A stretch of DNA of 64,000 nt from an uncultured Eubacteriales bacterium (GCA_934486615.1 CAKSQO010000005.1:1-64000), one strand, 5' to 3'. Positions 26,121-35,064 are shown, numbered from the stretch's first letter. Notes: generated by a model not told the origin, from the sequence alone. Made by a program: numbers and translations.

Positions 26121-26669
26121 TCAGATGTAAAGATCGAGCTTTTTCTGCTCTTTTTTCGGCAGGTCGGCGACGTTTTCGACCTCGAAGCGGTTTGAGTCGA
26201 TGTCGCAGAATATCAGGCGGGTGTCGCTCAGGCGAATGACGGAATCCGTCCCCGAGCGAATGATGAATTTGCAGCGGCCGCGGTCGGTGTCGACGTCGAA
26301 GGCGGTGAAGCCGCCCTTGTCCTTTGCGGAGAAAATGCGGGTTATTTTCGGCGTGAAGCGGCGCAGCTGCAGCTGCTCTTTTATGGCGGCGGCAGTATTG
26401 CCGTCGAGGTCGGCGAGGTCCTTGATAATGCCGATTTCGGCGTGCTTTTCGTCGCTCTCGCGCACCGAGACATAGCGGTTGGGGTCGGAGAACGGAAAGA
26501 CGCTCATAACGACGACGTGAGGGTAGGTTCGGCCGTCAAAATCGAGCGACAGGAAGCCGCCGTCGGTGCGGTGAAAGGCGGAATTTGAGCCGTCGATATA
26601 GTGAATAGTGAGCTTTTCTTCGACGTTCAGCTCGGGCATGGCCGGGCTCGGCGGGGGCATATGAGGCAT
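26121..26669 (-). CDS. DUF1854 family protein
   Basis: The 182-residue soluble protein has the DUF1854 features YPHVVVMSVFPFSDPNRYVSV, EIGIIKDLADLD and FTPKITRIFSAKDKGGFTAF with a DVDTDRGRCKF strand. The family is uncharacterised; in proteobacteria members are found beside cyanophycin genes and an ABC transporter, but none of those genes is seen here. The C-terminal half has the same strand pattern (RLIFCDIDSNRFEVENVADL) as the N-terminal domains of the flanking exporters look set up to use. GGAGG lies 8 bases before ATG 26669. It lies between the two exporter genes on the same strand. Confidence 0.82.
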   Translation of the reverse strand: MPHMPPPSPAMPELNVEEKLTIHYIDGSNSAFHRTDGGFLSLDFDGRTYPHVVVMSVFPFSDPNRYVSVRESDEKHAEIGIIKDLADLDGNTAAAIKEQLQLRRFTPKITRIFSAKDKGGFTAFDVDTDRGRCKFIIRSGTDSVIRLSDTRLIFCDIDSNRFEVENVADLPKKEQKKLDLYI

Positions 26670-26845
26670 GGTGAAGGTCCTCCTTTTGTGTGGTGGGGCG
26701 CAGGGGGGTGAAGTGCGGGTCGGCGCAGCAAACGAGGGTACAGGGGTCGGTGCTTACGTGCACGGTCAGGTGCGGGAGAGCGGAGATTGGCGCGGTGCGG
26801 GGTAAATGAGTTGGTGCATCGTGCACGTTAGCGAGGGGCTGTGCA

Positions 26846-26952
26846 GCTGCTGTGTCAGTGCGCGGCTGCTGTTGGTGTGAAACGGTCGCTGTGTCAGTGC
26901 GCGGCTGCTGTGTCAGTGCGCGGCTGCTGTTGGTGTGAAACGGTCGCTGTGT
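26846..26952. repeat. Compound direct repeats in the exporter operon spacer
   Basis: CAGTGCGCGGCTGCTG occurs three times and GCTGTTGGTGTGAAACGGTC twice, arranged as alternating blocks in the 334-base gap between the first exporter gene and the DUF1854 gene (26670-27003). No gene or clear terminator is visible in this gap. Confidence 0.85.
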
Positions 26953-27003
26953 GTTGCTGCAGTTTTGTGCAGCGGTATGCGGAGCTTGTACGCGCCCGCT
27001 CCG

Positions 27004-29343
27004 CTACCTCGGCGGCGGAGTAGGCGAGCCGTGGAAGGGAGCGTCGCCGTTTTTGCCGCCTGTGAAGAACGCAGTCGCGCGGCTCTGGATTACCGCAAGG
27101 CGGTAGTAAATTCCCTTTTGCTCCATGAGCTCGGCGTGCGTGCCGCGCTCGACGATGCGGCCGTTTTCGATGACGACAAGGTTGTCGGCGTCGCGCAGGG
27201 TCGAGAGCCTGTGGGCGACGGAGATGGTCGTTCTGCCCTTTGTCAGGCGGTCGAGCGAGGCCTGTATGCGCATCTCTGTCTCGGTATCGACCGAGGCGGT
27301 GGCCTCGTCAAGAATGAGGATTTTCGGGTCGGTGAGAATGGCTCTTGCGATGCTGAGCCTTTGCTTTTCACCGCCCGAAAGCTCGCGCCCCGACGGCCCT
27401 ACTACAGTGTCGTAGCCGTCGGGCAGGCGCATGATAAAGTCGTGAGCCGAAGCGGCGACGGCGGCCTCGACAATCTGCTCTCGCGTGGCGTCGGGGCGGG
27501 CGTAGGCGATATTCTCGGCGACAGTGCCCATAAATATGTAAGTCTCCTGCGAGACCATGGCGACAAGGCCGCGCAGGTCGCTCATCGGCAGGTCGCGAAT
27601 GTCGACTCCGTCGATCCTTATGCAGCCCGAGTCGACGTCGTACAGCCTTGCGATAAGGTTGAGCAGGGTGCTCTTTCCCGCGCCCGAGCGTCCGACGATG
27701 CCGAGAGTTTTGCCCGCGTCGACCGAGAGCGAAACACCCTTGAGCACGGGCCGTCCCGGCTCGTAGCCGAAGCTGACGTTCTCAAGCTCGACCTTGCCGC
27801 GGATATTGTCGATTTTAGCGGGGGTGACGGCTTCCTCAACGTCGGGCTTTGCATCGATTATCTCGAATATGCGCTCGGTGGCGTTCATACAGTTGACCCA
27901 TCGGTAGAAAAAGTCGGCGACGTTGTCAATAGGGCCGCTGAGCATACCGACGTAGCCTGTGAAGGTTATCAGCAGGGCGTAGTCCATTCCGCCGATGCGC
28001 GAGAGGGTCATATAAGCGCCTGCGAAGTACACGGCGGTGGTTATCAGCTGGCCTGCGGCGCGGTAGAGCGAGTTCCACCTTGCCTGCGTGGTGACAATGA
28101 TGTATTCGGCGCCGCGCGCACGCTTGACTGCCGAGGAGAAGCGGCTTTTTTCACTGCTCTCGCGGCCGAAAGCGCGCACTACGCGCGCTCCTGTCAGGTT
28201 GTCGCTCAGCACACTTGTGACTTTGCGCGAGGTGCGGTGGCGGCGGCCGTACATCGACCACATTATCGGTATGCGGAGGTAGGAAATGATTATCGGCACC
28301 GGCAGGATCAGCATGGCGACGAGGGTCAGCTGCCAGCTTAGCGTCAGCATGATTATCAGCGCGACAACGACGGTGACAAGGTCGACCGCGGCGCTCGGCA
28401 GCGAGTCGATGAACAGACCCGTGACCTCCTGAGCATCGCGCAGCACGCGGGTCATGAGGGTGCCTGTTTCGCGGCTTTGGTAGAAGCGCAGCGACAGGCG
28501 GCTCATCGACGAAAACACGGCGTTTTTGATGTCGCGCACGACAAACGGCACGAATTTGGCGGTCAGAAAGCTGTGCAAAAACGTAAAGAACTGGTTTGCG
28601 AGCTTGATAAGCAGCATAAGCCCGACGACGATTATCAGCACGCCGACTGTGCCGAGCGTTTCGGCGTTCAGCCGTCCCGAGAATGCCGAGCCGTTTTCGA
28701 GCACCTCGCCGAACATTACCGAGCCGCTCAAATACGGCGAGACAAGGCTGACGAGGGCGGTCGCGACGAAGCACAGCGCGGTTATAACGGTCTGCACCTT
28801 ATAGGGCTTAAAGAAGCCGAACAGGCGGCTTATCAGACTGCGCCTGTCAAGGCAGTCGTCGCAGACGCGCTGACCCTTGCCGAGCGGTCGGCCGCATTTC
28901 GGGCAGCGGCGGGGCGGCTTCTTGGGCGCGGAGTCGGCTGAGACCTCGCCGCCGAGCAGGCTTAAAAACATTCGCAGCTCCTCGGCGCGCGAGTTGGACG
29001 AAACGGCGAGGAACGTGTCCTTGCCGTTATATTTGATCTCGATTGAAACGTTGGTCACGCCCGCGCGCTCGACAGGCTCGCTGATAAGCGACAATTCGAA
29101 GCGGTCGACGTCTTCGCTGCCGTCGGGCACGGGCTCGGTCAGGTTGCCGGCGGTGAAGTCGGAGCCGGGGAGGGCTTGCTTTGCGCTTAGGCGGATAAGC
29201 TCGGTGTCGGTCAGGATCAGCCAGCCGCGGCGGTACTCGCCCGCGCTGCCCATATCGGTGCAGCAGACCGCGCGCACGTGCCCGTTTTCGCCGCACAGGC
29301 TTTTGTAATCGGCGAAAGCCGAATTATTCTTATCTGCGGCCAT
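27004..29343 (-). CDS. ABC exporter with N-terminal PH-like domain and zinc ribbon
   Basis: At 779 residues it has the same plan as the 23898-26096 protein. A beta-rich N-terminus (RRGWLILTDTELIRLSA) and a zinc ribbon (CPKCGRPLGKGQRVCDDC near residue 147) come first. The membrane domain then starts near residue 175, and the nucleotide-binding domain has Walker A GRSGAGKSTLLNL, signature LSGGEKQRLSIAR, Walker B ILILDEATASVD and H-loop SVAHRLS. AAAGGAGGG precedes the ATG. A promoter is visible at 29377-29406. The two exporters and DUF1854 protein probably form one system, the ribbons lying on the cytoplasmic side. Confidence 0.88.
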   Translation of the reverse strand: MAADKNNSAFADYKSLCGENGHVRAVCCTDMGSAGEYRRGWLILTDTELIRLSAKQALPGSDFTAGNLTEPVPDGSEDVDRFELSLISEPVERAGVTNVSIEIKYNGKDTFLAVSSNSRAEELRMFLSLLGGEVSADSAPKKPPRRCPKCGRPLGKGQRVCDDCLDRRSLISRLFGFFKPYKVQTVITALCFVATALVSLVSPYLSGSVMFGEVLENGSAFSGRLNAETLGTVGVLIIVVGLMLLIKLANQFFTFLHSFLTAKFVPFVVRDIKNAVFSSMSRLSLRFYQSRETGTLMTRVLRDAQEVTGLFIDSLPSAAVDLVTVVVALIIMLTLSWQLTLVAMLILPVPIIISYLRIPIMWSMYGRRHRTSRKVTSVLSDNLTGARVVRAFGRESSEKSRFSSAVKRARGAEYIIVTTQARWNSLYRAAGQLITTAVYFAGAYMTLSRIGGMDYALLITFTGYVGMLSGPIDNVADFFYRWVNCMNATERIFEIIDAKPDVEEAVTPAKIDNIRGKVELENVSFGYEPGRPVLKGVSLSVDAGKTLGIVGRSGAGKSTLLNLIARLYDVDSGCIRIDGVDIRDLPMSDLRGLVAMVSQETYIFMGTVAENIAYARPDATREQIVEAAVAASAHDFIMRLPDGYDTVVGPSGRELSGGEKQRLSIARAILTDPKILILDEATASVDTETEMRIQASLDRLTKGRTTISVAHRLSTLRDADNLVVIENGRIVERGTHAELMEQKGIYYRLAVIQSRATAFFTGGKNGDAPFHGSPTPPPR

Positions 29344-29376
29344 CGGGAAAGCCCTCCTTTACAATATAATATAAAA

Positions 29377-29406
29377 AGCATAACATATTCAGCTCGGTCA
29401 AGTCAA
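29377..29406 (-). promoter_or_regulatory. Promoter of the exporter/DUF1854 operon
   Basis: On the minus strand TTGACT (29406-29401) and TATGCT (29382-29377) are separated by 18 bases, about 35 bases before the start codon. Confidence 0.6.
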
Positions 29407-29493
29407 CGGTTTACCTGCGGCAAACGGCAATTTTGTCGATTACTTTGATAAAAATGTTAAAAAAGGTATTCCATTTTGGTGTGACGTTTGCTA

Positions 29494-29502
29494 TGATATA
29501 AT
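29494..29502 (+). promoter_or_regulatory. Extended -10 promoter of the NodB-like gene
   Basis: TGATATAAT is an extended -10 (TGn before TATAAT). No good -35 hexamer is seen 16-18 bases upstream. An AGGAGG ribosome site and ATG follow about 30 bases later. Confidence 0.55.
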
Positions 29503-29540
29503 CATAGCTTTTGTAAAAGCCATTTTTAGGAGGATAAGCA

Positions 29541-31274
29541 ATGATTTTCAATCTGTTTCAGAGACCGGAGGTCAGACCCGGCAAAGAAGCGGTGTATGAC
29601 TGGCAGCGCAAGGTCGGACACGACCTCGGGCTGAAGGCAACCGTCTTTATCGGCTCAAATCAGCTGACCGACCCCGAGGTTGTTGAAAAGTGCCGCGTCG
29701 ACCGCGACGAGTTCGGCGACGAGATCGGCATCTGGCTTGCTCCCGACGAGCAGGCGGGCGGCAATATGATCTGGCTCGTAAGCGAGGAGGACAAGCTCCG
29801 CTCCATCAAGAACACGGTCGAAAACTACAAAAAAGCGTTCGGCAGCTACCCTGTCGTTATGGGAAACTATGTTCTTGATTCTTCGCTTATCAGGATTATC
29901 AAGGACTGCTGCCCGAGCGTCAAGGCGGTCGTAGCAGGCTGCTTTGAAGAGGGCGTAAAGGTGTTTCACGGCTGCAACAACTCATGGTATCTGTTCTCGG
30001 AGGGTATGAGCTGGAATCCGTGGTATCCGTCAAAGGGTCACTCGGTTCGCCCCGCCGAGAGCGAGGACGACTGGGCGGGCGTTGTCGCCGTGCCGCATTT
30101 GAGCCGCGACCTCGTGTTCGGCTACGAGAGCCGCAACGACTTCTTCGCTTCGCACCCCGCCAACATTCAGCGCGGACTTGCCAACGAGGGCAGAGTTCAC
30201 GACTATGATTTCAACCTCTGCGACCAGTACAGAATGCAGGAGGATTTTAACGACGGCTTCTCTTATTACCAGATTCACGTCGGCTCCGCCTGGCTCAGCC
30301 ACCACCACAACATAATAGACCCCGACGAAGTCACGCAGGCGCTTTATAAAGAAACGCTTGAGTACATAGCTTCTCTGCGCGACGAGGGCAAGGTTGAGGT
30401 AATGACCTTCTCCGAGTTTGCGGACGCTTACCGCAAGAGAGTGCCCATCGGCAAGCAGGACATCGGCGTGGGCAAGGACATCCTCATGGGCTCTGGCAAG
30501 CAGTACTACTGGGTGTATGACACCGGCTACCGCGCGCTCGTTGATGTGTTCCAGGGCGGCTCGATCGGCGATCTGCGCCCCTATGCGGGCAAGTACGATG
30601 CGTTCACCGGACCCGACGCGCCGAACGGGCGTTATCTGATGAACTCCTATCCTTACCTTATCCAGTCGCAGTATCGCAGCGGCGTAAAGAACCACTGCTA
30701 CGACGGCTCTTACACCACGATGTATCTGGAGCACGGCGGCGAGAAGCTGGATATGTGCCGCTACAACACCAAAATCGAGAAGGTCGAGCGCACCGACAAC
30801 TCGAGCACGCTTTATTTGAAGCCTGTTGAGATGAAGTTCGACGACGGCCTTGAGGTCACGGTGCAGACGGTCTACCGCTTCGACCCCGAGGGCAGGATCG
30901 AGATTATCCGCCGCATACTTTCCGTCAGCGATCCGAGCGCCGAGCTTGAGCTTCAGGAGTATGTAAAGGGCTGCTACGGCTTCACCGAGTATCCCGAGGA
31001 TATGAAGGGCATCGACCTATTCGTCGACGGCGAAAAAGTGCTCGACTACACCTATTCCAACAAGTCGGTATCCCGCAAGGGCGCAAAGAGCGTCGGTGTG
31101 ACCATACCCGAGATAACGACCGACTTCTCACTCAATTCTGACACGGCCGTGAGCGCCGAGATAAAAGAGGGCCATCTGTTCGAGCCTTACTACACTCTCA
31201 AGCTCAACTACACCGTTAACGCCGATACCAAGGAGGTAAGATCATGGCTGCAAATAAAAAAGACGCAGGCGTAA
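29541..31274 (+). CDS. Large NodB/glycoside-hydrolase-like barrel protein, function unknown
   Basis: The 577-residue cytoplasmic protein starts with a barrel that recalls polysaccharide deacetylases (GLKATVFIGSN, GDEIGIWLAPDEQ, FHGCNNSWYLFSEG, SAWLSHHHNIIDPDE, VEVMTFSEFADAY). From about residue 310 a beta-rich half resembles the C-terminal domains of large glycosidases. The NodB catalytic motifs are not intact: no TFDD-type strand is seen, and the usual GHEIGNHT reads GDEIGIWL. No signal peptide. AGGAGGATAAGCA precedes the ATG. Its last 31 bases overlap the zinc-ribbon peptide gene. It may be a sugar-acting enzyme of an undefined family or a non-catalytic relative. Confidence 0.6.
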   Translation: MIFNLFQRPEVRPGKEAVYDWQRKVGHDLGLKATVFIGSNQLTDPEVVEKCRVDRDEFGDEIGIWLAPDEQAGGNMIWLVSEEDKLRSIKNTVENYKKAFGSYPVVMGNYVLDSSLIRIIKDCCPSVKAVVAGCFEEGVKVFHGCNNSWYLFSEGMSWNPWYPSKGHSVRPAESEDDWAGVVAVPHLSRDLVFGYESRNDFFASHPANIQRGLANEGRVHDYDFNLCDQYRMQEDFNDGFSYYQIHVGSAWLSHHHNIIDPDEVTQALYKETLEYIASLRDEGKVEVMTFSEFADAYRKRVPIGKQDIGVGKDILMGSGKQYYWVYDTGYRALVDVFQGGSIGDLRPYAGKYDAFTGPDAPNGRYLMNSYPYLIQSQYRSGVKNHCYDGSYTTMYLEHGGEKLDMCRYNTKIEKVERTDNSSTLYLKPVEMKFDDGLEVTVQTVYRFDPEGRIEIIRRILSVSDPSAELELQEYVKGCYGFTEYPEDMKGIDLFVDGEKVLDYTYSNKSVSRKGAKSVGVTIPEITTDFSLNSDTAVSAEIKEGHLFEPYYTLKLNYTVNADTKEVRSWLQIKKTQA

Positions 31275-31468
31275 TCTATCGCTGCCCCGCCTGCTTTGAT
31301 ATGCTCAACGACGTTGTCATCGATATGTACGACGACGGCAAGTATCACTGCGTAAAGTGCGGCTATGTCGCCACCCCCGAGGAGCTGCTTGAGGATTACG
31401 CTCAGTTCCGCAAGAGATACAAGCTCATCGGCACGCGCCTGACGCTCGACGATCAGAGAAAGCTGTAA
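31244..31468 (+). CDS. Small zinc-ribbon protein
   Basis: A 74-residue acidic protein with one zinc ribbon, C-P-A-C near residue 14 and CVKCGY near residue 37, plus a C-terminal helix LEDYAQFRKRYKLIGTRL. AAGGAGG ends 5 bases before the ATG, inside the end of the preceding gene, with which it overlaps by 31 bases in another frame. Coupled expression suggests a partner role for the large barrel protein. No family name is recognised. Confidence 0.8.
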   Translation: MAANKKDAGVIYRCPACFDMLNDVVIDMYDDGKYHCVKCGYVATPEELLEDYAQFRKRYKLIGTRLTLDDQRKL

Positions 31469-31495
31469 GCGTTCCCGCTCAGCGCATAACAAGAA

Positions 31496-31534
31496 GCCCG
31501 CGTTTCGGATTTTTGTCCGAGGCGCGGTTTTTTT
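31496..31534 (+). terminator. Terminator after the zinc-ribbon peptide gene
   Basis: CCGCG-TT-TCGGA pairs with TCCGA-GG-CGCGG around a T-rich loop, followed by seven T (31528-31534). Confidence 0.85.
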
Positions 31535-31562
31535 GTGCGTGATTTTGTGTTGAGTTAAAGAT

Positions 31563-31720
31563 GAGCGCCCGGCCGGTCGGTCGGGCGCTCGGATTTTGAT
31601 AGTGGTATTACGGCGCGGTGTGGGCGAACACGCGTCGAGCGCGGTCGCGGCGCGATTGAGGAAAGTCGCCGCGCGGGAAAATGCGGGGAAATGCGGAAAA
31701 ATGCGGGGAAATGCGGAGGT
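31563..31720. other. Hairpin and short repeats between convergent genes
   Basis: GAGCGCCCG (31563-31571) pairs with CGGGCGCTC (31582-31590) and could terminate the minus-strand MATE transcript or be a second plus-strand terminator. From about 31678 the phrase GGGAAAATGCGG-type runs four times (AAATGCGG repeats). Nothing coding is supported. Confidence 0.55.
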
Positions 31721-31761
31721 GAACACGCACGGTAAAAAGCGCGGGCAGAGCCGCTTTTGCG

Positions 31762-33111
31762 TCAGTCCTCCGCGACGGCTTCTTCGGCGACCGTCCACTC
31801 GGTCGTGCGGTAGAACACGATCGAGATGACCGTTGCAATGACCCAGCCGATCGGCCACGCAAGCCAGATGCCGACCGTACCGAGCGCGGTGCGCGAGAGC
31901 ACCTCCGCAAGCACGACGCGCAGGACAAGGTCGGTGAAAGTCGCGACCATAAACTTCTTCATAAGTCCCGCGCCGCGCAGCACTCCGTCGGAGACGAGCT
32001 TGGCGGCGACGACGAAGTAGAACGGCGAGATTATGCGCAGGAACATAACGCCTGTGTCCATTGCCGTGCCCGTCGGGCTTTCAAGGAAGATGTGGACAAG
32101 CGGCTGCCCGAGGAACTCATAGAGCAGCACCAACGGTATGCACAGACCCCAAACGAGCTTGAGACCCGCTCTGAAGCCCGCCTTGATACGGTCGGTCTTG
32201 GCGGCGCCGAGGTTCTGCGCGGTGAAGTTCGAGATGCCGTTGCCGAGGGTGGTGAGCGACGTGATGACCATATTGTTGAGCTTGACCGAGGCGCTGTAGC
32301 CCGCCATAACGGCCGAGCCGAAGCTGTTGATGACGCTTTGGATTATGATGTTGCCGACGGAGATGAAGCTCTGCTGCAATATGCTCGGCACGGCGACGAC
32401 GGCAAAGCTGCGCAGGTGCTCAAGCACGAACGGGTGCACCTTTTCCCCGGTCTTTATTTTCGCAAAGCGGCGGAACACGACGGCGAGGGCGAGCACGCAG
32501 CTTATTCCCTGACAAAGGAAGGTCGCCCAGGCGACGCCGTCGACCTTCATACCGAAAACGGTGACGAACAGAATGTCGACGCCGATGTTGGCGGTCGACG
32601 AGCAGGCGAGGAAGATGAACGGAGTTCTCGAATCGCCGAGAGCCGAGAAAATGCCCGTTGCGACGTTGTAGAAGAACACAAACGGCAGGCCGAGAATGTA
32701 TATGTCAAGATAGAGCTTTGAGTCGGCGAAAACCTCTTCGGGCGTTTTAATAAGGCGCAGCAGCGGCTCGCAGAACGCGAAGCCTATCGCCATAAGCAGG
32801 GCGCACAGCACGGCGCTTGAGATAAGCGCGGTGTAGACGGCGCTTTTCATATCGGCGTAGCGCTTTGCACCGAAAAGCTGCGCCGCGATGACGGAGCAGC
32901 CGATGTTGCAGCCGAACGCGAATGCGATGAAGATAAGCGTTATCTCGTAGCTGTTGCCGACGGCGGCGAGGGCGTTATCGCTGATGAATTTGCCTGCGAC
33001 GAAGCTGTCGGCGATGTTGTAAAGCTGCTGGAAAATGATGCTGCCGAAAAGCGGCAGGCAAAAGCGCCACAGCACGCTTTGCGGATTTCCGACTGTCAGG
33101 TCCTTGTTCAT
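31762..33111 (-). CDS. MATE family efflux transporter
   Basis: The 449-residue protein has twelve predicted membrane segments in two halves, with the family start PQSVLWRFCLPLFGSIIFQQLYN and repeated motifs ALAAVGNSYEITLIF and GTALPNAQNLGAAKTD-like text (NFTAQNLGAAKTDRI). MATE proteins expel drugs or cations in exchange for sodium or protons; the substrate is not predictable. ATG 33111 is chosen over an in-frame start at 33153 because AAGGAGTG is correctly placed and the length then fits the family. Its promoter lies at 33142-33170. It is divergent from the phage head cassette. Confidence 0.92.
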   Translation of the reverse strand: MNKDLTVGNPQSVLWRFCLPLFGSIIFQQLYNIADSFVAGKFISDNALAAVGNSYEITLIFIAFAFGCNIGCSVIAAQLFGAKRYADMKSAVYTALISSAVLCALLMAIGFAFCEPLLRLIKTPEEVFADSKLYLDIYILGLPFVFFYNVATGIFSALGDSRTPFIFLACSSTANIGVDILFVTVFGMKVDGVAWATFLCQGISCVLALAVVFRRFAKIKTGEKVHPFVLEHLRSFAVVAVPSILQQSFISVGNIIIQSVINSFGSAVMAGYSASVKLNNMVITSLTTLGNGISNFTAQNLGAAKTDRIKAGFRAGLKLVWGLCIPLVLLYEFLGQPLVHIFLESPTGTAMDTGVMFLRIISPFYFVVAAKLVSDGVLRGAGLMKKFMVATFTDLVLRVVLAEVLSRTALGTVGIWLAWPIGWVIATVISIVFYRTTEWTVAEEAVAED

Positions 33112-33141
33112 ATTTTGACACTCCTTTTGATTGCAGGAATT

Positions 33142-33206
33142 ATTATAGTGCAAGTGCAGATATATGTAAAATCTATATTTGATATAGTGGATATATCACT
33201 TATACA
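33142..33206. promoter_or_regulatory. Divergent promoters and palindrome between MATE and terS genes
   Basis: For MATE (minus): TTTACA (33170-33165), 17 bases, TATAAT (33147-33142). For terS (plus): TTGATA (33179-33184), 16 bases, TATACA (33201-33206). The plus-strand spacer is filled by the inverted repeat TGATATA-GTGGA-TATATCA (33180-33198), a good position for a repressor. The plus promoter is tentative. Confidence 0.5.
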
Positions 33207-33346
33207 TTGCAAAAAATGTCGGTGGGTGTGCGGTGCTTTCGGTGCGGATAATTTTTTTGCTTTTATTCCGCTTTTGCTCTTTAGTTGCAGTGATTGCCGC
33301 AACCGAAGCGGGGTTAGCCTCTATAAGTGAAAGGAGGAATAAAGCA

Positions 33347-33808
33347 GTGGACAGTCAACTAAAGCAAAAAGAGAGGCTTTTCTGCCTGTATATGGCGCAG
33401 GCGTTCACGCCCGCTGAGGCGGCCTTCAAGGCGGGATACATCGTGTCGCCGCGCAAGGCGGCCGAGAAGCTGCTGTGCAGGCGCGACATCGCTGACGGGA
33501 TAACCGCGAGCGCCGAGCGGCTTTGCCGTATAAGCGCGGCCGCCGGTTACAGCCGCATTGCCTTCGGCGGCGTGGCCGACGCGGTCAGGCTCTGCTTCAG
33601 CGAGGAGCTGCCCGAGGACGTCGATACCCTTGACCTTTACGCGGTCAGCGAGCTCAAGCGCTCCAAAAACGGAGTGGAAGTCAAGCTCTACGACCGAATC
33701 GACGCTCTTGACAGGCTTAAAGAGCTGACGCAGGCAAACAGCGAAAAAGCGGAGCCGTTCTACCGCGCCATCGAGCAGGGTGCCAAGCAGCTTTACGGGG
33801 AGGAATGA
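33347..33808 (+). CDS. Phage terminase small subunit
   Basis: The 153-residue protein starts with the terminase_2 type helix-turn-helix region (QKERLFCLYMAQAFTPAEAA, then FKAGYIVSPRKAAEKLLCRR), followed by a helical oligomerisation part and a C-terminal segment that would contact the large subunit (DRIDALDRLKELTQ). The GTG start at 33347 is chosen for its GGAGGAATAAA ribosome site and family N-terminus; the open frame reaches back to 33233 through probable leader. The stop overlaps the terL start in ATGA. First gene of the head cassette. Confidence 0.85.
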   Translation: MDSQLKQKERLFCLYMAQAFTPAEAAFKAGYIVSPRKAAEKLLCRRDIADGITASAERLCRISAAAGYSRIAFGGVADAVRLCFSEELPEDVDTLDLYAVSELKRSKNGVEVKLYDRIDALDRLKELTQANSEKAEPFYRAIEQGAKQLYGEE

Positions 33809-35064
33809 GCGTGGAATTCAAGCCTTTCTCGAAAAAGCAGCTGAAGGTGCTCACCTGGTGGTGCGACAGCAGTCCGCAAAAGGACCTTGACGCGATAATC
33901 TGCGACGGCGCGGTGCGCAGCGGCAAAACGCTTTGTATGTCGCTGTCGTTTGTGTCGTGGGCGTTCTACCGATTTTCGGGGGCGTCGTTCGCGATTTGCG
34001 GCAAGACCCTGACCTCTCTCAGGCGCAACATCGTAGTCAACCTCACCGAGACCCTCGTCAGCCTCGGCTTCGGCGTAAGGCAGTCTCACTCGCAGAACCT
34101 GCTCGAGATAGAGCGCGCGGGGCGAAAGAACCGCTTCTATCTCTTCGGCGGCAAGGACGAGTCGAGCGCCGCGCTTATCCAGGGTATGACCCTTTCGGGG
34201 GTAATGTTCGACGAGGTGGCTCTGATGCCGCGCTCCTTCGTTGAGCAGGCGCTTGCGCGCTGCTCGGTGGAGGGCTCAAAGTTCTGGTTCAACTGCAATC
34301 CCGAACACCCTCAGCACTGGTTCAACCGCGAGTGGATAGAAAAGTGCGACGAAAAGCGCGCGCTCTACCTCCATTTCAAGATGCAGGACAACCCCTCCCT
34401 GTCGGAGAAGATGATCGAGCGCTACCGCTCGCTTTACTCCGACGCGTTTTATGAGAGGTTCGTCGAGGGGCGGTGGACCGCGGCGGCGGGGCTTGTGTAT
34501 CCGTTTTTCGGAGACGCGAACCTGTGCGACAAGGCACCGGCCGAGTGCGAAAAATACTACATCTCGTGCGACTACGGCACCGTCAACCCCACTTCGATGG
34601 GGCTGTGGGGCTTAAAAGACGACGTGTGGTACAGGGTGGACGAGTATTACTACTCGTCAAAGGCGTACGGCGAGCAGAAGACCGATGAGGAATATTACTG
34701 CGAGCTTGAAAAGTTAGCGGCAGGCCGAAAGATAGAAGCGGTCATCTGCGACCCGTCCGCCGCCTCCTTCATCACCTGCGCGCGCCGCAAGGGGCGCTTT
34801 CGCGTAACGGCGGCCAAAAACGATGTCCTCGACGGCATACGCAAGGTCTGCGACGCTCTGAAAACAGGCAGGATAGTGATTGCGCGCTGCTGCAAGGACG
34901 CTATCCGCGAGTTCGGGCTTTACCGCTGGGACGAATCGAGCGTTAAGGACTGCGTGCGTAAGGAAAACGACCACGCGATGGACGATATACGCTACTTTGT
35001 CGCGACTGTGCTTTGCGGTGAGGACGACGGCGACTTTTTCGCCGTCACCGCGCCGCGCAGGTGA
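33805..35064 (+). CDS. Phage terminase large subunit (PBSX-like)
   Basis: The 419-residue protein has the ATPase Walker A AVRSGKTLCMS near residue 36, Walker B GVMFDEVALMP near residue 133, FNCNPEHPQHWFN as coupling motif, and an RNase H-like nuclease domain from about residue 250 (SCDYGTVNPTSMGLWG; later ICDPSAASF and NDHAMDDIRY). All catalytic motifs are intact. It packages DNA into capsids. Length is typical. Portal follows after 117 bases with no gene between. Confidence 0.93.
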   Translation: MSVEFKPFSKKQLKVLTWWCDSSPQKDLDAIICDGAVRSGKTLCMSLSFVSWAFYRFSGASFAICGKTLTSLRRNIVVNLTETLVSLGFGVRQSHSQNLLEIERAGRKNRFYLFGGKDESSAALIQGMTLSGVMFDEVALMPRSFVEQALARCSVEGSKFWFNCNPEHPQHWFNREWIEKCDEKRALYLHFKMQDNPSLSEKMIERYRSLYSDAFYERFVEGRWTAAAGLVYPFFGDANLCDKAPAECEKYYISCDYGTVNPTSMGLWGLKDDVWYRVDEYYYSSKAYGEQKTDEEYYCELEKLAAGRKIEAVICDPSAASFITCARRKGRFRVTAAKNDVLDGIRKVCDALKTGRIVIARCCKDAIREFGLYRWDESSVKDCVRKENDHAMDDIRYFVATVLCGEDDGDFFAVTAPRR

